Shown piece after piece: positions 53,313 through 64,000 of a stretch of DNA of 64,000 bases. Positions within the stretch are counted from its first letter, which is position 1. The number at the start of each line of letters is the position of its first letter. The notes below the pieces were generated by a model that was not told where the DNA came from, made no database searches, and saw only the letters and a program-made list of their open reading frames with translations. The stretch is from Rhodococcus koreensis (lineage in GTDB: Bacteria > Actinomycetota > Actinomycetes > Mycobacteriales > Mycobacteriaceae): NCBI RefSeq assembly GCF_900105905.1, contig NZ_FNSV01000005.1:2356001-2420000 (forward strand), given 5' to 3'. The position numbers and the translations under genes are program-made.

Positions 53313-54473
53313 ATGACCACCACGAACATCCCCGCCTGGCCCCTGACCGACGAGCAGAAGCAGATCATCGAGCTGTGCCGCGACTTCGCGCAGAAGGAGA
53401 TCCGGCCCCGCGGCCGGGAGGTCGACGAGGCGGATGTCGTGACACCCGTCGACATCTTCGCCAAGGCCGCCGCGGTGGGCATCACCGACTTCATGATCCC
53501 CGAGGAGTTCGGCGGAGGCGGCATGGGCGACGTCTTCACCCAGTGCCTCGTGCAGGAGGAACTGTGCTGGGGTGACCCCGGCATCGGAAACCTCGTGTGC
53601 TCCAACGGCTTCTTCTCCGATCCGATCATGGTCCTCGGCACGGAGGAACAGAAGAAGCAGTGGCTCGGCCCCCTCACCGGACCAAACGCCCCGATGACCT
53701 CGCTGGCCACCACCGAACCTGGGTCCGGCTCGGATGCGGCGTCGATCGTCACCACGGCCGAGCGCGTCGACGGCGGCTACCGGCTGGGCGGGCAGAAGGC
53801 GTGGATCTCCAACGCCGGCGCCGCCCAGTTCTACGTCGTGTTCGCGAAGACCGACCGCACCCAGCGGTCCGGTGGCGTCTCCGCGTTCCTGATCGAGAAG
53901 GGCGCCGAGGGAATGACGTTCGGTGAGCCGATGAAGAAGATGGGGCAGCGCGCCATCGTGTGCCGGGAGATCTTCTTCGACAACGTGTTCGTCCCCGAGG
54001 AGAATCGTCTCGGCGCGGAAGGACAGGGCTTCTACGGACTGATGGGCACATTCGACATCTCACGGGTCGTGCTCGGGGCGGCCGCCGTCGGCGCCGCCCG
54101 CGCCGCCTACGAATACGCCCTCGACTACGCCAAGACACGGAAGCAGTTCGGGGTGCCGATCATCGAGCATCAGGCGGTCGCCTTCCGGCTGGCAGACATG
54201 GCGACGCGGATCGAATCCGCCCGGCTGCTGGTCCATCACGCCGCCCGCATCATCGACAGCGGCGGCAACGCCCGGGGCATCGCCGCCATGGCGAAGCTGA
54301 CGGCATCCGAGACCGCCATGTTCGTCACGCATGCCGCGGTGCAGACGCTCGGCGGCTGGGGGTACTCCCGCGAGTACCCCGTCGAGCAGTGGATGCGCGA
54401 CGTCAAACTGGAGGAGATCGAGGAAGGCACGTCCGACATCATGAAGCTCGTCATTTCCCGGAACCTGGACTGA
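53313..54473 (+). CDS. Acyl-CoA dehydrogenase
   Basis: 386 residues from ATG 53313, with AAGGAA upstream. Classic family blocks: EFGGGGMGDVFTQCLVQEEL, LATTEPGSGSDAASI, GQKAWISNAGAA, and the C-terminal GGWGYSREYPVEQWMRDVK followed by the base region EEIEEGTSDIMK. Introduces an alpha-beta double bond in an acyl-CoA with FAD. Taken with the synthetase and SDR, it implies beta-oxidation-like processing of a small acyl group. Unlike the homologue at 1689, the catalytic region is canonical. Confidence 0.92.
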   Translation: MTTTNIPAWPLTDEQKQIIELCRDFAQKEIRPRGREVDEADVVTPVDIFAKAAAVGITDFMIPEEFGGGGMGDVFTQCLVQEELCWGDPGIGNLVCSNGFFSDPIMVLGTEEQKKQWLGPLTGPNAPMTSLATTEPGSGSDAASIVTTAERVDGGYRLGGQKAWISNAGAAQFYVVFAKTDRTQRSGGVSAFLIEKGAEGMTFGEPMKKMGQRAIVCREIFFDNVFVPEENRLGAEGQGFYGLMGTFDISRVVLGAAAVGAARAAYEYALDYAKTRKQFGVPIIEHQAVAFRLADMATRIESARLLVHHAARIIDSGGNARGIAAMAKLTASETAMFVTHAAVQTLGGWGYSREYPVEQWMRDVKLEEIEEGTSDIMKLVISRNLD

Positions 54474-54576
54474 ACGACGTGGGGGCGCGGCGGCGGACAC
54501 ACCGTCGCCGCGCGCCCGTCCGGGCACCCGCGCACCATCCGCACACGAACACTGCACAGCCCATGGGAGGGCATCG

Positions 54577-56178
54577 ATGACAAGCCAGAACGGCGGCCAG
54601 GCACTCGTCGCGGCCCTCGCCGCACACGGAGTCGACACGGTCTTCGGCATTCCGGGCACCCACAACCTCGCCGTCTACGCGGCCTTGGCCGACTCGCCGA
54701 TCCGCTCCGTCCTGACGCGGCACGAGCAGGGGGCCGGTTACGCCGCCGACGGATATGCGCGCGTCACGGGCAAACCCGGCGTCTGCCTGACCACCACCGG
54801 TCCCGCCATCCTCAATGCCGCTGCCGCAGCGGCGCAGGCGTGGTCGGATTCGGTCCCGGTTCTCTTCATCTCACCGGCCCTGCCGCTGACCCACCCGGGG
54901 AGGGGAAACGGCTACCTCCACGAGGTGAAGAATCAGCACGCGGCGCTCGAGGCGATCGTGTCCTACAGCCACCGGGTCACCAGCGTCGACGAGATCCCCC
55001 GGGCGATCGCCTACGCGTTCGCCGCCATGAGCTCCGGTAGACCGCGGCCGGTGCACATCGAGATCCCCGTCGACATCCTCGACGCGGAAGCCGACGTCCG
55101 GATCGTGGCCCCGGTCGAGTCCGCTCCACTCGCCGCTCCCGTGCACGCGGTGACCGACGCGGCGCAGCGCCTCGCCGCCGCACAGTCTCCTGTGCTGGTC
55201 GTGGGCGGCGGGGCCCGGTCGGCGGCCCCGCAGGTCCGCGCCCTCGCCGAACGTCTGTCCGCCCCCGTGCTCACGACGACCAACGGGAAGGGAGTCCTCG
55301 ACGAGGACCACCCACTGTCGGTGGGAGCCGGCGTTCACCATCCGTCGGTCCGCGCCGTGCTCGAGGCCGCCGACTGCGTTCTCGCGATCGGCACGGAATT
55401 CGCTCCCTCCGACTTCTGGTACGGCCCGGTCGAGCTGGACCACAAGCTGATTCGCATCGACGTCGATCCGACGTCGATGACCACGAACGCCGATCCCGCC
55501 GTCCGCCTGCTGGGCGATGCCGGGACCACGGTGTCGCAACTGCTCGACGTCACGAAGATGCGCGAGGATTCCGGCGCCCACGAGCGGGCCGCGTCGCTCC
55601 GACGCGGGTTGCATGCCGATGCCGCCGCCGAGGGGGCCCCGTGGCTGGACATGATGGCAGCCATCGCACCGGTCGTCGACGGATCCACGGTGATCGCCGG
55701 GGACAGCACGATGGCCTGCTACTACGGTGCGCTGTCGAACCTCACCGTGCACCGTCCCGGCGGATTCCTGTACCCGACGGGACAGGGAACGCTGGGATAC
55801 GGTCTGCCCGCGGCGATCGGCGCGTCCGTCGCCGACCCGGACGCACGGGTCCTGGCGATCCTCGGTGACGGCGGGGTGATGTTCACGCTTCCCGAACTCG
55901 CGACGGCGGCGCAGCTCCGATTGCCGCTGCCCATCGTGGTCGTCGACAACGGCGGCTACGGGGAGATCCGCAACGAGATGGCGGACCGCGGCGACACCGT
56001 CCACTCGGTCGCGCTCGGCGGCATCGATTTCCCCGCCGTGGCGCGGGCGATGGGATGTCACGGACGAGCCGTCGAGTCTCCCGCGGCGCTGACGGACGCG
56101 ATCACGGCGGCGTTCGACGCGGATCGCCCGACTCTCCTGCACATCCGCGAAAACAGCAGGGCAACGCAGCAGGTGTGA
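54577..56178 (+). CDS. ThDP-dependent 2-oxoacid decarboxylase-like enzyme
   Basis: 533 residues. FGIPGTHNLAVYAAL and RHEQGAGYAADGYARVTG show the PYR domain with the essential glutamate; the ThDP-binding GDGGVMFTLPELATA and VVDNGGYGEI are in the C-terminal domain. The overall sequence is nearer to acetolactate-synthase-type decarboxylases such as 5-guanidino-2-oxopentanoate decarboxylase (AruI) than to true acetolactate synthase. It would turn a 2-oxoacid into an aldehyde for the dehydrogenase upstream. The specific substrate is inference. Confidence 0.85.
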   Translation: MTSQNGGQALVAALAAHGVDTVFGIPGTHNLAVYAALADSPIRSVLTRHEQGAGYAADGYARVTGKPGVCLTTTGPAILNAAAAAAQAWSDSVPVLFISPALPLTHPGRGNGYLHEVKNQHAALEAIVSYSHRVTSVDEIPRAIAYAFAAMSSGRPRPVHIEIPVDILDAEADVRIVAPVESAPLAAPVHAVTDAAQRLAAAQSPVLVVGGGARSAAPQVRALAERLSAPVLTTTNGKGVLDEDHPLSVGAGVHHPSVRAVLEAADCVLAIGTEFAPSDFWYGPVELDHKLIRIDVDPTSMTTNADPAVRLLGDAGTTVSQLLDVTKMREDSGAHERAASLRRGLHADAAAEGAPWLDMMAAIAPVVDGSTVIAGDSTMACYYGALSNLTVHRPGGFLYPTGQGTLGYGLPAAIGASVADPDARVLAILGDGGVMFTLPELATAAQLRLPLPIVVVDNGGYGEIRNEMADRGDTVHSVALGGIDFPAVARAMGCHGRAVESPAALTDAITAAFDADRPTLLHIRENSRATQQV

Positions 56179-56202
56179 CGGCTACGCTGGTTCGGCCGAA
56201 CT

Positions 56203-56227
56203 CTCGACTACGGTCTCTGTAGACGAG
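56203..56227. promoter_or_regulatory. Dyad CTCGACTAC-N7-GTAGACGAG upstream of TetR
   Basis: Nine-base half-sites with one mismatch, 7 bases apart, centred 41 bases before the TetR start. This is a natural candidate for autoregulation. It differs from the four-copy palindrome of the block, which leaves open whether this TetR binds both. Confidence 0.4.
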
Positions 56228-56255
56228 ACGTCACATCCTAGGAGTTGAGAGCGCG

Positions 56256-58085
<1,830 letters not shown>

Positions 58086-58089
<4 letters not shown>

Positions 58090-59576
58090 ATCTTTGACCT
58101 TTCGACGCCGGCGGCGACCCGCGGTAGGGGGTCGTAGCCGCCGAGTCCGAGCGGCTGCACGAACGTCTTGGTCAACACGGCATGGAGCGTGCCGGCGACG
58201 AGGAACGCCGGAATCGAGGCGGTGGTGTACGGAAAGATCGAGGACGGAATGTAGGTGACCGGATTGAGCAGCAGAGCGTACGTCGCCGCACCGGCAGCCA
58301 CGGACGCGAACGCGAAGGCGTTGACACCGCCCCAGTACCCGTAGCAGGAGCGCGCACTGGGCAGGTACAGGTCGCGGATCCGTAGGACACCTCTGCGCAG
58401 CAGGAAGAAGTCGACGATCTGCACGGCGCACAGCGGTGCCACGAGGATCGCTCCCCAGGACAGGAATCGACCGTAGTTGTCGTAGACGGCCGAGGGGAAG
58501 AAGACGAGGATCGCCGCGGGTCCGAGGATGAAGGCCACCAGCACCGGCCAGGGCGTGCCGCGGAGCAGCTTCCCGCCACCGCCTTTGAGCGCCACCATCG
58601 AGGCGTACCCCTGGGAGAGAATGGCCGTGACGTTGGCGAAACCGATGACGATCAGGGCCAGAACGCCCAGCACGACTCCCGCGAGCGGGATCATCCACTC
58701 CGTGGGATCCTCGAGATTCAGCGCCAGCGCCGCGAAGACACCGACGACGGCCGCGGCCACCGACGCGGCGAAGAGTCCGAGCCAGTTCGGCCAGAACGCC
58801 GCACGCGGACCACGGGTGAGCCGCGCGAGGTTCCCGACGTTCGGCCACCACGCGAACCCGCCGGCGATGTTCAGCTCGATCGCGACCATGAAACTGGTGT
58901 GCGGATCGCTCTCCGGATCGAGCGGGGGCAGACTGGCCAGTTCGGACCAGGATCGCTTGGTGAACACCATGACGAGGATCCCGACGATGATGAGGACCAG
59001 CACGGGTGCGATCACCCGGCACACGGACTCCACCGAGACCGGTCCCCGGGCAAGGACGAGCCAGGACAGGGCCACCGCGACCAGTGCCAGCAGGCTCACG
59101 GCCGCACCCGTCTGGGAGATCTCGACCCCGAAGACGTTGTCGATGACGTTCACCAGGCCGTGCCCGAACATGATGGCCAGAACTGCAGACCACGCCGCCG
59201 CGAAGAGCGTGGACATCACGACCATCACGATTCGGGCGCCGTTGCTGCCGAACACGCTTCTCAGCCCGACGAACTGCTCGATGCCGTATTTCGCCGACGG
59301 CAGGCACGGCGCGAGTGAGACGAGGAAGACGCTGATCGCGTAGCCGATGACGATGCTCGCGATCGCCTGTACTGCGCCGACGTAGTACGCGACGGCCGCG
59401 CCCTGCAGAAACGCCCAGGTGGCCACGGCCAAGCCGATGTTGACCGCCGAGTAGTCCCAGAAGCCCCAGATCCGCTCCGACGGCACCAACGGCAGTTCGT
59501 TCAGCGTGGCGTCCGTGCCGCTGGCGCCTGCACTGCCCACTGTCGTGGTGCGGTCCGCCCGCTGCCCGTCCAGCAT
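58086..59576 (-). CDS. NCS1 family nucleobase/amine:cation symporter
   Basis: 496 residues from ATG 59576; about 12 membrane helices. The opening LVPSERIWGFWDYSAVNIGL matches the PF02133 family signature, and NIAGGFAWWPNVGNLARL and FANVTAILSQGYAS are typical inner segments. It imports nucleobases, hydantoins or related cationic compounds with sodium or protons. The start overlaps the stop of a 53-residue membrane protein by one base (TGATG), so the two are co-translated. A frame extending to 59786 contains arginine-rich, non-membrane residues and is rejected. Confidence 0.88.
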
Positions 59577-59737
59577 CAGTACCCCCACCACAGCATGACG
59601 GTGATCGTGGCGACGATCCCGACGATCGCCGCCACGACGTCCCGCCACGGAAGGTCGGGCAGGATCATCCCGCCTCCGTCGGGGGATTCCAGGAGGAGCA
59701 GTCGCCTCTCGAGTTCCTGTTCGAATGCGTCGTCCAC
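59576..59737 (-). CDS. Small single-helix membrane protein coupled to NCS1 permease
   Basis: 53 residues from GTG 59737. An acidic/basic N-terminus (VDDAFEQELERRLLLLESPD) is followed by WRDVVAAIVGIVATITVMLW, a clear membrane helix, and ends WGY. Its stop overlaps the permease ATG by one base, as for small accessory subunits of transporters. No known family recognised. The start is not certain; ATG 59661 (MILPDLPWRD) would leave the helix only. Confidence 0.6.
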   Translation of the reverse strand: MDDAFEQELERRLLLLESPDGGGMILPDLPWRDVVAAIVGIVATITVMLWWGY

Positions 59738-59751
59738 GCGATCCCCATTTC

Positions 59752-59769
59752 TGATTGGCGGGCCAGTTA
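59752..59769. promoter_or_regulatory. Operator copy 3 (TGATTG-N6-CAGTTA)
   Basis: Third copy of the 18-bp inverted repeat, 15 bases upstream of the small membrane-protein start on the minus strand. Binding here would cover the promoter or leader of the permease operon. Confidence 0.6.
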
Positions 59770-59840
59770 TCAATAGTCTGTGGCACGGGTCACATCGTGT
59801 CAACCCTCGAATTCTTGCGCAGGAAACCAGGATTGAGTAT

Positions 59841-59858
59841 TGACTGGCGAGCCAATCA
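59841..59858. promoter_or_regulatory. Operator copy 4 (TGACTG-N6-CAATCA)
   Basis: Fourth copy, 18 bases upstream of the amine oxidase start. Together with copy 3 (72 bases between them) it brackets this divergent promoter region exactly as copies 1 and 2 bracket the other one. Confidence 0.6.
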
Positions 59859-59875
59859 AGAACAGGATGCTGGTC

Positions 59876-61267
59876 ATGACGAACACGAAGGATCACCCGA
59901 CTGCCCTACCGGCCCGCGTTCGGACCGTCGTGGTCGGCGCGGGGTACGCAGGCCTGTCCGCCGCACTCTCGCTGCACGACGACGGCATCGACACCCTGAT
60001 TCTCGAGGGATCCGATCGAGTCGGCGGAAGGGTGTGCTCCGAACGGAGGAAGGACGGTGTCGTCGTCGACCACGGCGGGCAATGGGTCGGCCCCACGCAA
60101 AAGCATCTGCTCGCCCTCGCCGAACGCTTCGACTGCCCGACCTTCCCGACATACAACATGGGCGAACACATCGAACTGTGGCCCGACGGTGTGCATCGGC
60201 GGTACACCGGCGCCGGTCCCGACAGCGGTCCCGGAATGGCCGACTACCTGGCTGCCGCCGATCGCATCGACGAACTCGCGAGGACCGTCGACCTCGACGA
60301 CCCCACGGCCACTCCGGGCATCGAGAGGTGGGACAGCGAAACGGTCCACTCCTACTTCGAGCGGACCGTCGCGAACGAGGACGCCCGTCGGCGACTCGCG
60401 CTCGCCGTCGAGGGTGTGTGGTCGATCGAGCCGCGCGATCTGTCGGTGTTCCATCTGATGTTCTACGTCGCATCAGCCGGCGGATTCGACCAACTGATGG
60501 AAACCGAAGGGTGCGCGCAGGAGCGCCGATTCCGGGACGGAGCACAGTCGACGGCGCTGGCCGTCGCAAATCATCTCGGCGACCGGGTTCACGTGAATAC
60601 GGCTGTGCGCCAAGTCGAGCACACCACCAACGGCGTTCGGATCGAGACGACTCGGGGAACGATTCTCGCGGACAGCGTCGTCATGGCACTGCCGCCCTCG
60701 GCCACCCAGCGCGTCACGTTCACTCCCCCGCTGCCGGTCCCGCGCACCCGCTGGGTCGATCGCAGCCCGATGGGCGACGTGGCGAAGGTGCACGCCGTCT
60801 TCGACACCCCGTTCTGGCGCGCCGACGGACTGTCCGGCCAGGCGACCATCTACGGCAATCGCGCCGTCGGAGTCGTGTTCGACAACTCCCCCGAGGATGC
60901 CGGACACGGTGTGCTCGTGTGCTTCGTCTACGGCGACCGCCAGCGGTCCTGGTCGGCGCTCTCCGACGACGACCGCCGGGCAGCGATCATCGCCACTCTC
61001 GTCGAACTCTTCGGCGACCGCGCCGCGTCGCCGATCGACTACACGGAGAAGATCTGGCCGCAAGACGTGTGGGCGCGAGGTGGATACGCGGCGAGCCCCA
61101 CCCCCGGAACGTGGTTCGCCCACGGACGGGGCGGCTGGCGTGCTCCCACCGACCGCATCCACTGGGCGGGCTCCGAGACCGCGAGCATCTGGAACGGCTA
61201 CATCGACGGCGCGATCTCCTCCGGGGCGCGTGCGGCCGAGGAGATCCGGAAGCAACTGTCCCGCTGA
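59876..61267 (+). CDS. Flavin monoamine oxidase family protein
   Basis: 463 residues from ATG 59876 with AGGA upstream; starts at 59840 or 59867 would lie in or beside the operator. FAD-binding VVVGAGYAGLSAALSL and GSDRVGGRVCSE at the N-terminus, and HWAGSETASIWNGYIDGAISSG at the C-terminus, define the family. It oxidises an amine to imine/aldehyde with release of peroxide and ammonia. With the ThDP decarboxylase and aldehyde dehydrogenase it gives a second route to an aldehyde intermediate. Last intact gene of the catabolic block. Confidence 0.9.
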   Translation: MTNTKDHPTALPARVRTVVVGAGYAGLSAALSLHDDGIDTLILEGSDRVGGRVCSERRKDGVVVDHGGQWVGPTQKHLLALAERFDCPTFPTYNMGEHIELWPDGVHRRYTGAGPDSGPGMADYLAAADRIDELARTVDLDDPTATPGIERWDSETVHSYFERTVANEDARRRLALAVEGVWSIEPRDLSVFHLMFYVASAGGFDQLMETEGCAQERRFRDGAQSTALAVANHLGDRVHVNTAVRQVEHTTNGVRIETTRGTILADSVVMALPPSATQRVTFTPPLPVPRTRWVDRSPMGDVAKVHAVFDTPFWRADGLSGQATIYGNRAVGVVFDNSPEDAGHGVLVCFVYGDRQRSWSALSDDDRRAAIIATLVELFGDRAASPIDYTEKIWPQDVWARGGYAASPTPGTWFAHGRGGWRAPTDRIHWAGSETASIWNGYIDGAISSGARAAEEIRKQLSR

Positions 61268-61268
61268 A

Positions 61269-61374
61269 CGAACGGGACGCTCGTTCGATCTGACGCAACG
61301 AGCGTCCCGTTTGTCGGAGCAGGTGAGCGGCAAAGCGTGCGGCGGCACACCACGCCACTCACGTGGGGGTCAGC
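61269..61374. repeat. 106-bp direct repeat, copy B
   Basis: Near-identical to 47054-47159 (about five differences, mostly in the spacer and second stem). It starts 1 base after the amine oxidase stop. The right edge supplies the stop of the minus-strand dehydrogenase remnant. The same 17-bp arm hairpin is present. The two copies enclose the 14.1-kb catabolic block. Confidence 0.85.
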
Positions 61375-61741
61375 CTTGTGGGGTGACTCGCAGTACCCCG
61401 TCGGTGGAACCGTTGTCCGTGGTGACGAGCAACGAGCCGTCGGCGGTCGGGGTGACGGACCGGAGGCGGCCGTGCTGATTTTCAGGCCGAACGCCTGAGC
61501 GGTCACCGTCTGCCCGTCCGCGGACAGGCGCAGGAAGATCAGTTGCTGCGACTTGAGTCCGCCCATGACGAGTGCACCGTCCCACGGTCCCCAGCCGGAG
61601 CCGGTCACGAACGCGCCGCTTCCAGTCGCCAGGGTGCTGCTGCCCGAACTCCAGGCCGCGGCAACGGCTCCGGGCACACGCACCGGATCCGTCATCGGCA
61701 CGGATTCATCGTAGATGCCGGGAATCCGGTCAGGCTCTCAG
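61370..61741 (-). pseudogene. Remnant of a PQQ-dependent sugar dehydrogenase-like protein
   Basis: Only the C-terminal end of a beta-propeller dehydrogenase remains: GSGAFVTGSGWGPWDGALVMGGLKS, then FLRLSADGQ, a frame change near 61485, and HGRLRSVTPTADGSLLVTTDNG ending at 61370. Upstream of EPDRIPGIYDESVP (about 61738) a stop codon closes the frame and homology ends, so the 5' two-thirds are gone. The truncation point faces the TnpB-like element, but no clean transposon end is visible. Confidence 0.7.
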
Positions 61742-62393
61742 CTGGAGCTGATATATCTAATACTCTCCGTCAGTTTCTGACACTGTCTGTCACCGCGAAT
61801 TGGTGACTGCGGAATACGTGGGCCGTCGGTCTTCGGGGTGCACAAGGGCGCCGACGGAGGGCCGGTTGCCTTCTTGCCGCGCGGGTTCGGGTCCCCCACT
61901 CTGCGACCGCGGACCAGGGCTCCACTCTCGGCAGGACTGCATCGGGTTGTGCGGAAGCGATGGCGGAGAGGAGGAGAGGGCGGAGGCATCTCATTTCCCC
62001 GGTTGTCCTGTTCGGCAGCGCAGGAGGTGTCGCCGGCTGATCAGGAAACAATTCTGCGGAAGAATGCTATTGATGCAGGATCTCGGATCTGCAAGGAGCG
62101 CCGTTCGTGTCTCGAGGGAGCAGCGGGCGGGGCGCGGCCGGATGCTCGACGACGCGACCCGCAGCCAGCCGATGGTGGTGCGGTGTGGCGGAATCGATTG
62201 TTCCGGTTTATAGGTGGCGCGGATCGAGCGGTTCTTGTCGGAGGTCGGCGTTACAGTCGAGTCCCTACGAGGTGGCGTGGCAGAGGGTGGGAAATGGGGG
62301 GTGATCGATGAGCTTGTCGGGGATGGGGGCACTTCTCGGAGAAGCGACAGGCCAAGTTGCATTCAGTTGGAGCCTGGTGCCGGACCGGCCGGC
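61742..62393. other. Non-coding stretch between the remnant and TnpB-like gene
   Basis: About 650 bases with only short open frames of low-complexity or arginine/proline-rich translation. A small AT-rich part (61751-61800) holds GTCACC-GCGAATT-GGTGAC, a 6-bp dyad at 61789-61807. Transposon ends or a guide-RNA-like element could lie here, but none can be recognised. In-frame GTG at 62301 is an alternative start for the TnpB-like gene. Confidence 0.4.
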
Positions 62394-64000
62394 ATGACCG
62401 GGCCGGGATCGCCCGCGCCGCGGCAGTTCGCGTTCACCACCCGCGCCCATGTGGCGGTCGACGACGCGACTGGCGAGTCGATTGGTCTCGACGAGGTCGA
62501 CATCCGGGTGGGGTGGCTCCTCGACCTGATTGTGGCGGCCGGCACCGAGTTGGTGTCGCGGCTGTGGCAGCCGGTCACGTTCGACGTGCTCGCCGCCGGT
62601 CTGGACGGCCAGGACCGCAGGCTGCCCGCACAGGGCCACGTCGCCGCGGCCCGCCTCGGCTGGCACCCGCACTACCCGGACGGAATCTACGTGCCCTCGC
62701 GGGTGAGCAGGGTGGTAACGGCGCAGGTGATGGCGACCCTGCGGACCCTCGCCTACCGGGACACCGCGATCACGGCACTGTTCGAGCGGTTCGACCCGGC
62801 CACGGGCCGGATAGCCCCGCCCACCGCCGCCGCGGACCGTGTGCCGTTGGGTTTCGCCCGGGGCGTGCGGCGCCAGCTCATCGCCCACGCCCGCCGCGAG
62901 GGCGCGGCGCCCTCGACCCGGTTGCGGATCACCGACGTCCAGGAACCACCGCAGACGAGCGCGATGGCCCGGCTCTCGGCAGCCGACCGGCAACTCGCCC
63001 AGATCACCGCGACAGACCGCGAGCTGGTGTTGACGGTGAAGCTGCCGACCTGCCCGGCCCCGGCGGGGCGGGCGCAGTGGCGCAGTGTTCGGGTGACCGC
63101 CGCCATCCCCGGGCACCTGCACGGCCGGGCGATCACCGACTGGCATCTGCCGACCCTGGTCCTCGACCGGAAGGGTCTGTTGTGGCAGTGCGCCGCGACC
63201 GAACTCGTCCCGGCAGGCGACCTGGGATCGGCGACCGTCGCGGTCGGGGTCGATTGGTCCCCGTCCACGCTCGGCGCCGCCGCCATCACCACCGAAAACC
63301 CGGACGGGTTGTCCTCGGATTACCGGGGCGTCACGTACGACGACCGCGGCCTCGGGACCAAACTCACACGCCTACAGACCGAGGGGCAGATGCTGCACCG
63401 CAAGGCCGCCCGGTTGACACGCCTGGCCGCCACCGCCCCACCCGAGGTCCGTGCACAACTCGAGGAGAAGATCGCCGTCCTCGACGGGCACCGCACCGCG
63501 GTGGGCGTCAAACGGGGAAAGATCAACCGGGAACTGGCGTTTCACTTCGGCCGGCAGGTCACCGACTACGCCGAGGCGGCGGGCGCGACGGTGATCGCGG
63601 TCGAGGACCTCACCACCCTCGAGACCCGCGGGCACGGCCGGGTCAACAACAATCGGGCCGCGCAGTCCGCCCGCCGCAAAGCGGTCACCTCACTCGCGCA
63701 CACCGCCGCCGGTATCGGTGTGACGGTGGTCACGGTGCCCGCCCGCGGATCGTCCGCACAATGTCCGGGCTGCGACGAACCACTTGCCCGGCCCGGCGGC
63801 TACCACACCGCGTGGTGCCCGGACTGCCGGGTCGGCGGCAACCGCGACCACATCGCCGGGGTTAACCTGGCCAAACGAGCACTGCTCGGCAGAGGCAAGG
63901 CCACCCGGCGGCGGGGTCAGCTGCCTGCGATTCGGGTCGCCGAGCACGCACCGGTGCGCAAGTCCCGGGACAAGACCAGTCCGACACCACCTCGGCCGCG
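62394..64000 (+). mobile_element. TnpB-like RuvC nuclease (IS605/IS607-type), cut by window edge
   Basis: At least 535 residues from ATG 62394, open to the last base. RuvC-like residues are D287 in VGVDWSPST, E404 in VIAVEDLTTL and D485 in NRDHIAGVNLAKR. A zinc ribbon with CPGC (457-460) and CPDC (475-478) sits between the last two. This is the TnpB layout: an RNA-guided nuclease that helps IS200/IS605-type elements persist. The N-terminal 280 residues are long and do not show the usual short TnpB start, so this may be a larger actinobacterial branch. No TnpA is visible in the window. Confidence 0.75.

Noticed and set aside
59755..61293. 512-residue plus-strand frame overlapping the amine oxidase
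   Set aside because: It is the amine oxidase read out of frame, arginine-rich throughout.
61800..62213. Plus-strand frame of 137 residues in the gap before the TnpB-like gene
   Set aside because: Low-complexity translation without recognisable motif and no convincing ribosome site; treated as non-coding.
62357..63865. 502-residue plus-strand frame over the TnpB-like gene
   Set aside because: Shadow frame; the frame beginning at 62394 has the RuvC residues and zinc ribbon.

Overview
The window is high-GC DNA with actinobacterial gene style: GTG starts, many 4-base ATGA/GTGA overlaps, a glmU-prs pair behind a tRNA-Gln, and a GAF-GGDEF-EAL gene beside an E1/nitroreductase fusion as in Mycobacterium tuberculosis Rv1354c/Rv1355c. 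Gene content points to a Rhodococcus-like member of the Mycobacteriales. This is inference; no 16S gene is present.

Layout. (1) 1-3567, minus strand: a self-contained amino-acid/carrier-protein operon (AcpS-type phosphopantetheinyl transferase, carrier protein, acyl-CoA-dehydrogenase-like protein, SerRS-like amino acid:carrier protein ligase, DUF1839), every junction overlapping by 4 bases. (2) 3827-38889: a large exopolysaccharide locus. It holds an initiating sugar-phosphate transferase (3827), a c-di-GMP operon with an E1/nitroreductase protein and an acyltransferase-like protein (5550-10317), two GyrI-like proteins, and a deoxysugar set (11732-17290: C-methyltransferases, RfbF-like cytidylyltransferase, PIG-L deacetylase, epimerase, RmlC). 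A flippase, GT2, AlgD-like dehydrogenase and heparinase-family protein follow, then a glycosidase-like lipoprotein, GT4 enzymes (one with a frameshift), a Wzy-like polymerase, a Wzz-like co-polymerase, and a pyruvyltransferase, aminotransferase, methyltransferase and secreted lyase. (3) 39021-47078: two TetR regulators, tRNA-Gln, glmU, prs, four small or metabolic genes and a P450-TetR pair. (4) 47155-61267: a catabolic block with an APC permease, NDP-forming acyl-CoA synthetase, SDR, aldehyde dehydrogenase, acyl-CoA dehydrogenase, ThDP decarboxylase, TetR, a decayed flavin oxidoreductase, an NCS1 permease with a tiny membrane partner, and an amine oxidase. (5) 61370-64000: a truncated PQQ-dehydrogenase remnant and a TnpB-like RuvC nuclease running off the edge.

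How they work together. The EPS genes cover activated-sugar synthesis, lipid-linked assembly, export, polymerisation, chain-length control, decoration and trimming; the c-di-GMP protein inside the locus suggests second-messenger control. The catabolic block can be read as: import of an amine or amino-acid-derived compound, conversion to an aldehyde by amine oxidase or 2-oxoacid decarboxylase, oxidation to an acid, activation to acyl-CoA, then beta-oxidation-type steps. Four copies of one palindrome (TGRYTG-N6-CARTYA) lie in the two divergent promoter regions at the ends of this block, and a 106-bp direct repeat flanks the whole of it. The substrate cannot be told from the sequence.
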